Shown here in pieces: positions 6,301 through 8,680 of a stretch of DNA of 8,680 bases. The stretch's first letter is position 1, and the number at the start of each line of letters is the position of its first letter. This DNA comes from JAXGTD01 sp040775095. Its GTDB lineage: Bacteria; Pseudomonadota; Gammaproteobacteria; Chromatiales; Chromatiaceae. Made by a program: the position numbers and the translations under genes. Where the stretch lies: positions 1 through 8,680 of the forward strand of contig JAXGTD010000156.1 of the NCBI GenBank assembly GCA_040775095.1, written 5' to 3'. The notes below the pieces were generated by a model. The model did no database searches. It was not told where the DNA came from and was given only the letters and a program-made list of their open reading frames with translations.

Positions 6301-7116
6301 ATCGCCGAGCCGCGCCACGGCGCGATGCCCATAGCGCGTCTGCGCGGCCGTCACCATCGCCAGGCCCGGCTGCAGGGTCTGAAAGCGCAAGGTCTCGAGC
6401 CGATGCTCGATGCGCGAGCTCGCCGGTGCGAGCACGACCAGCAGCCCGAGTGTCGCGAGCGCGATGGACGCCAACAACGTCGCCCGGCAGCAGGGGGCCG
6501 AGCGGGCGCAGAGTCCGAGTACCATCGCCGCACAGCACAGGGTCACCAATGCCAGGGTCTGCGCGACCCCGGCCCAGCGCACCAGCACGAAGGTAAAGAG
6601 CAGTCCGCCGACCAGGGCGCCGAGCGCGTCGGCCAGATAGAGGCGGGAGGCGATTCCGACCCGGGGTACCGCGCCCAGCGCGGGCACCGCCGATGCCATC
6701 TCGAGCGCACGGCAGGCCAATGGAAAGGCGATGCCGATGACCAGACCGCTCGGCGCGGTGATGACGAACAGCGATAGGAACAGGTCACCGAGCGGTACGA
6801 GCTGTCCGAGCGAGACATCCAACAGCAGCCGCACCGTGCGCAGCGCCAGCACCTGCGCGATCAAAAACAACGGCAACAGCAGCAGCGAGCGGCGTAGCCA
6901 GGGAAGCGGATCCAGCGACCGGCGCGCGCCACCCCAGCGGACGACCAACATGGAGCCAATCGCCAGCCAGAACAGCCAGCCCGCGTAGAAGGCGCCGAGA
7001 CTGATCTCGTTGCAGTAAAAGACCGTCAACCCCTCGCGGATCAACAGCGCCTGCAACACTTGCGCACAGGCGCCGAGCAAGAGGATCGCGGCAAAGATGC
7101 GTTGGCTCGAGGGCAA
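3385..7116 (-). CDS. Membrane fusion: spermidine-synthase-like, FMN-binding and NapH/NosR-type Fe-S domains
   Basis: The product has 1243 residues. About seven membrane spans (about 8-232) lead to a spermidine/spermine-synthase-like Rossmann domain (about 250-470) with nucleotide-site residues such as E339 (VEQD) and D371 (ADGRRF). However, the stretch DLILALSATP has Thr (about 394) where active aminopropyltransferases of this type have the catalytic Asp, so the domain is probably not a true synthase. About seven more spans (about 545-815) precede an extracytoplasmic FMN-binding domain (about 820-955). Its DGLSGATVT (935-943) fits the DxxSGATxT motif for covalent FMN at T943 by ApbE. The C-terminus is a polyferredoxin-like membrane module with CGYLCP (C1064, C1068), CRYLCP (C1162, C1166) and a cluster of C1193, C1205, C1208 and C1211. 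By analogy to NosR, NapH and RnfG it should pass electrons across the membrane. The only usable start before the conserved N-terminus is a TTG at 7116, because an in-frame stop lies at 7125-7123. It is the first gene of the minus-strand operon. Confidence 0.88.
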   Translation of the reverse strand: MPSSQRIFAAILLLGACAQVLQALLIREGLTVFYCNEISLGAFYAGWLFWLAIGSMLVVRWGGARRSLDPLPWLRRSLLLLPLFLIAQVLALRTVRLLLDVSLGQLVPLGDLFLSLFVITAPSGLVIGIAFPLACRALEMASAVPALGAVPRVGIASRLYLADALGALVGGLLFTFVLVRWAGVAQTLALVTLCCAAMVLGLCARSAPCCRATLLASIALATLGLLVVLAPASSRIEHRLETLRFQTLQPGLAMVTAAQTRYGHRAVARLGDQYSLVADGQVSESFPLPLETAQQAAYVQAQAAGAGGAAKRVLLLEGFAGGLAAELLRWRVQRLDQVEQDRVAFDLVRAYLDAPSRAALDDSRLHLHFADGRRFLARLPADERYDLILALSATPSSATGNRYFTQTFYTSVRDHLSPGGVFCTRVSAASNYLGETVGGYLGSVYRTLSAPFAEVAIMPGDEVTLCASPTPGQVSEDPEVLEERYLALPLAERRFPAEGFRTLLPASDIAYVRERLARVPADINTDARPVTYYLNMVLWGSFSGSGFVAALAGLRLLGAWPYLLPPVLFVLLWLLRSSFEGFSRPVLLRRAGTFGLFVLGIAAMAAQLVVLFGYQARVGFMFERVALLNGLFMTGLALGAGIGQRLARGVAPVAWLLGLLVATALVLLAVPWAVERIGDGAPALQEPGFLMLALLLGLLTGTGFPLTVLVAELDLADVLSSGGMAQAADNLGGAVGGLVAGALMVPLLGIEGTCRVLAALLGLSLLPLLFARWMPERNARLTPRGFRSFPGPVLGPNLGWALILAVLITYAWHWLDLGLERGATLRFDEASLATLADGQRFELVEQPFPHYLGHADKQGDADLVALSSMAAAADVRGFAGPLNLLLAVDRDGVLRGLRYIDSDETPAYIAGIDDWLQGLRGQSLAGTPLSLDRFDGLSGATVTSRAALAAINQAAGAATGAAFGRAMPPRVSGAGALPGIGFYVTLALLAAFIPVFLAGGGWARLGFLAASLAILGVWMNTPLTEIDLVNLSLGQVATPVQNPQRWLLIGFAGVSALLLGPVWCGYLCPFGALQECASWLGWRLGLRGYVDRHVDDRLRYLKYVLLAAMLVMVYASGDALWAGFDPMQHAFGNWWRGHGGLWMGLLLAIVVVGSLFHFRLWCRYLCPMGAMLALGNKVALLQHLAPRRRFEHCDLGVRGEFDLDCIRCNRCVNGIDTRLRAGHGHLAGRSRAATELEAGHGSG

Positions 7117-7443
7117 TCGACTTCAGCAGAGTGGTTGCGAACGGCGCCGGACGGCCGTCAGATCTATCCATCAGTCAAGCACACCGGCCGGAAAAGACAA
7201 ACGGCGCCGCCACCGATCCCCGCGTAGTGCGTGCCATAGGGGTCGTAGCGCCCTTCACCCATGAGCCGAGTCGGGTGAAGCGATCTTCGCGAAATCAAGA
7301 CAGCAGCTTGCGTCACGGCCATCGCCGTCGCCTGCCGTTTCCAGGTTTATTCCGGTGCAAGCGCCGCCACATCTCGGGTCTGGCAGGTCACTCCTGTCGC
7401 GCATGCCGGCCGCCCGCGGACCAACTCCAACCTCCCGACAGCG
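7117..7443. promoter_or_regulatory. Divergent intergenic region between the redox operon and the ABC transporter
   Basis: These 327 bases separate two divergent transcription units and must hold the promoter for at least the plus-strand transporter and probably both. I could not find convincing sigma-70 -35/-10 pairs. On the minus strand a TTGACT box occurs about 60 bases before the TTG start, but without a good -10. There is an inverted repeat at 7253-7280, a TTCGCGAA palindrome at 7286-7293, and a 10-base direct repeat (AACGGCGCCG) at 7140-7149 and 7200-7209. No convincing gene lies here. Neither flanking start has a strong Shine-Dalgarno. Confidence 0.5.
7253..7280. repeat. Inverted repeat CTTCACCC-N12-GGGTGAAG, possible operator
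   Basis: Two perfect 8-base arms are separated by 12 bases, in the middle of the divergent intergenic region. The 28-base span with 20 bases between arm centres fits a dimeric regulator site. It could also form an RNA hairpin, but no T-run follows it on either strand, so a terminator is less likely. No regulator gene is in the window to pair with it. Confidence 0.45.
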
Positions 7444-8193
7444 ATGCTCCAGTTCCTTTGCGTCACAAAACACTACGCCGGGACCCCGGCCCTCGACAGG
7501 GTCGATCTCGACGTGCCCGAGGGCAGGACCACGGTGCTCATCGGCCCTAGCGGTTGCGGGAAATCCACCTTGCTGCGTCTCGCGGCCGGGCTGATCCAGC
7601 CCGATACCGGCGAGGTCCGATTCGAGGGGGTCCGCCTTGGTCCAACGACGCTGCGCGCGGCCAGACTGCGTATGGGATACGTCATCCAGGAGGGCGGGCT
7701 GTTCCCGCACCTGACCGTGCGCGGCAATGTCGAGCTGATGGCGCGTGAGCTGGGCTGGACATCGGCACGCCGTGGCGGGCGCGTTGCCGAGCTGGCCGAG
7801 CTGGTTCGGCTGCCCGCACCGATGCTTGCCCGCTATCCGCTGGAGCTCTCCGGCGGCCAACGTCAGCGCGCGGCGCTGATGAGGGCGCTGATGCTCGACC
7901 CCGACCTGCTGCTGCTCGACGAGCCGCTCGGCGCGCTGGACCCGATGATTCGGTTCGCGTTGCAACGCGAGCTCAGGGACATCGTCGAGCGGCTCGGCAA
8001 GACGGCGCTGCTGGTCACCCACGACCTGGCCGAGGCGGTCTTCCTCGGACATCGGCTGGTGCTGCTGCGTGCCGGGCGCCTGGTGCAGCAGGGTGCCCCC
8101 CGGGACCTGCTGGAGCGCCCCGCGGAGCCCTTCGTAAGCGCCTTTGTCGACGCCCAACGTGAACCCCAGCAGGTATTGGCGGCGCGCGGATGA
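7444..8193 (+). CDS. Osmoprotectant (glycine betaine/choline type) ABC transporter ATP-binding protein
   Basis: The 249-residue ABC ATPase is complete. It has Walker A GPSGCGKST (34-42), Q-loop Q82, signature LSGGQRQ (135-141), Walker B LLLLDE (155-160), D-loop GALD (163-166) and switch H193 (VTHD). The IQEGGLFPHLTV and DPMIRFALQREL stretches resemble the OpuCA/OsmV/ProV branch that energises uptake of quaternary ammonium osmolytes. It ends soon after the H-loop region and lacks the CBS-domain tail found in many OpuA/OpuC ATPases, so ionic-strength sensing through CBS domains is not expected. The next gene, a glycine-betaine-type binding protein overlapping by ATGA, supports the substrate class. 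The ATG at 7444 aligns with usual ABC N-termini, but no Shine-Dalgarno is visible upstream. The exact substrate cannot be told from this subunit. Confidence 0.92.
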   Translation: MLQFLCVTKHYAGTPALDRVDLDVPEGRTTVLIGPSGCGKSTLLRLAAGLIQPDTGEVRFEGVRLGPTTLRAARLRMGYVIQEGGLFPHLTVRGNVELMARELGWTSARRGGRVAELAELVRLPAPMLARYPLELSGGQRQRAALMRALMLDPDLLLLDEPLGALDPMIRFALQRELRDIVERLGKTALLVTHDLAEAVFLGHRLVLLRAGRLVQQGAPRDLLERPAEPFVSAFVDAQREPQQVLAARG

Positions 8194-8680
8194 GGACGAC
8201 GGACCCACATCACGGCCGGCTCGCCCCCTGGCGCCCTGCCCTCGGCCGATCGCCGCGTGTCCTGGTCATCGTCGCGCTGCTGCTGGAGATTGTCAGCTAT
8301 CCGGGCGCGGCGGCCCCGAACTCGCCCGCCGAACCCATTACCGTGGGCTCGAAGAAATTCACCGAGTCGGTCATCCTCGGTGAGATGCTCGCGTCTCTGA
8401 TCGCGGCCACCGGCTATCCCGTCACCCACCGTTCTGGTCTGGGCGGCACGCGCATCCTGTGGGGTGCATTGCTCGCCGGCGAGATCGATCTGTACCCCGA
8501 GTACAGCGGGACGCTGATCCGCGAGATCCTCGCCGACGAGCCCGTCGACTCGCCCGAGGGCCTGCGCGCGGCACTCACGGCGCGCGGGTTGCGCATGTCC
8601 GCGCCCCTTGGATTCCAGAACACCTATGCCGTCGCGGTGCCCGAGGCCCTCGCCGACAGGCTCGGCCTAAAGCGCATCTC
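8190..8680 (+). CDS. Glycine betaine/choline-type ABC substrate-binding protein, 3' end outside the window
   Basis: This gene runs off the window; 163 complete codons are visible. Its ATG overlaps the TGA of the ATPase gene as ATGA. An N-terminal hydrophobic segment (about 23-37) followed by PGAAA suggests a signal peptide cleaved near 42. The mature part begins with PITVGSKKFTESVILGE (about 49-65), the hallmark start of OpuCC/OsmF-type (OpuAC family) binding domains. It continues with GLGGTRILWGALLAGEIDLYPEYSGT (about 83-108), the ligand-loop region of the family, and GFQNTYAVAVP (about 141-151). In many bacteria this domain is a separate protein; in others it is fused to the permease. The window ends before this can be decided. 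The likely role is capturing quaternary ammonium osmoprotectants in the periplasm for the partner ATPase. Confidence 0.9.
   Translation, partial: MRTTDPHHGRLAPWRPALGRSPRVLVIVALLLEIVSYPGAAAPNSPAEPITVGSKKFTESVILGEMLASLIAATGYPVTHRSGLGGTRILWGALLAGEIDLYPEYSGTLIREILADEPVDSPEGLRAALTARGLRMSAPLGFQNTYAVAVPEALADRLGLKRI

Noticed and set aside
7300..7443. Possible riboswitch or structured leader before the transporter gene
   Set aside because: I looked for a cobalamin-box or other known conserved core and found none. Only short GC-rich stems are present.
7131..7550. Plus-strand ORF reading from the intergenic region into the ATPase gene
   Set aside because: It is out of frame with the ATPase, Arg/Pro-rich and without domain features; a shadow.
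7444..8680. Osmoprotectant transporter as a novel system
   Set aside because: The ATPase and binding protein are standard members of a well-known transporter class. The lack of CBS domains is common in this branch.

Overview
The window is GC-rich (roughly two thirds G+C by eye) with strongly GC-biased third codon positions. It looks like a chromosomal segment of a proteobacterium, most likely a gammaproteobacterium of the purple-sulfur/Chromatiales type. That placement is an impression from protein style and base composition, not a search result.

About 7 kb on the minus strand is one compact gene cluster, transcribed from about 7116 down to 92. In transcription order it holds: (i) a 1243-residue membrane fusion protein at 7116-3385, with a membrane-embedded spermidine-synthase-like module, an extracytoplasmic FMN-binding domain carrying a flavinylation motif, and a NapH/NosR-type membrane iron-sulfur module; (ii) a 93-residue single-span membrane protein at 3243-2962; (iii) the AmmeMemoRadiSam radical SAM enzyme AmrS at 2965-1985; (iv) an 88-residue protein with one hydrophobic segment after an arginine run at 1988-1722; (v) a Memo (AmrB) + AMMECR1 (AmrA) fusion with an export signal at 1696-92. 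Genes ii/iii and iii/iv overlap by ATGA, which points to translational coupling. A hairpin at 1-18, at the window edge, could be the operon terminator.

The plus strand starts after a 327-base divergent intergenic region (7117-7443) that contains an 8-bp-arm inverted repeat. It encodes the ATPase of an osmoprotectant (glycine betaine/choline type) ABC transporter at 7444-8193. This overlaps by ATGA the start of its substrate-binding component (8190 to beyond the window end).

The unusual part is the minus-strand cluster. All three AmmeMemoRadiSam parts sit in an apparent operon with a predicted transmembrane electron-transfer protein. The Memo-AMMECR1 protein appears to be exported, whereas the radical SAM enzyme should be cytosolic. 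A reasonable but unproven reading is that the membrane protein moves electrons across the membrane through Fe-S and covalent FMN to serve a periplasmic metal/redox function of Memo-AMMECR1. The biochemical role of AmmeMemoRadiSam is not established.
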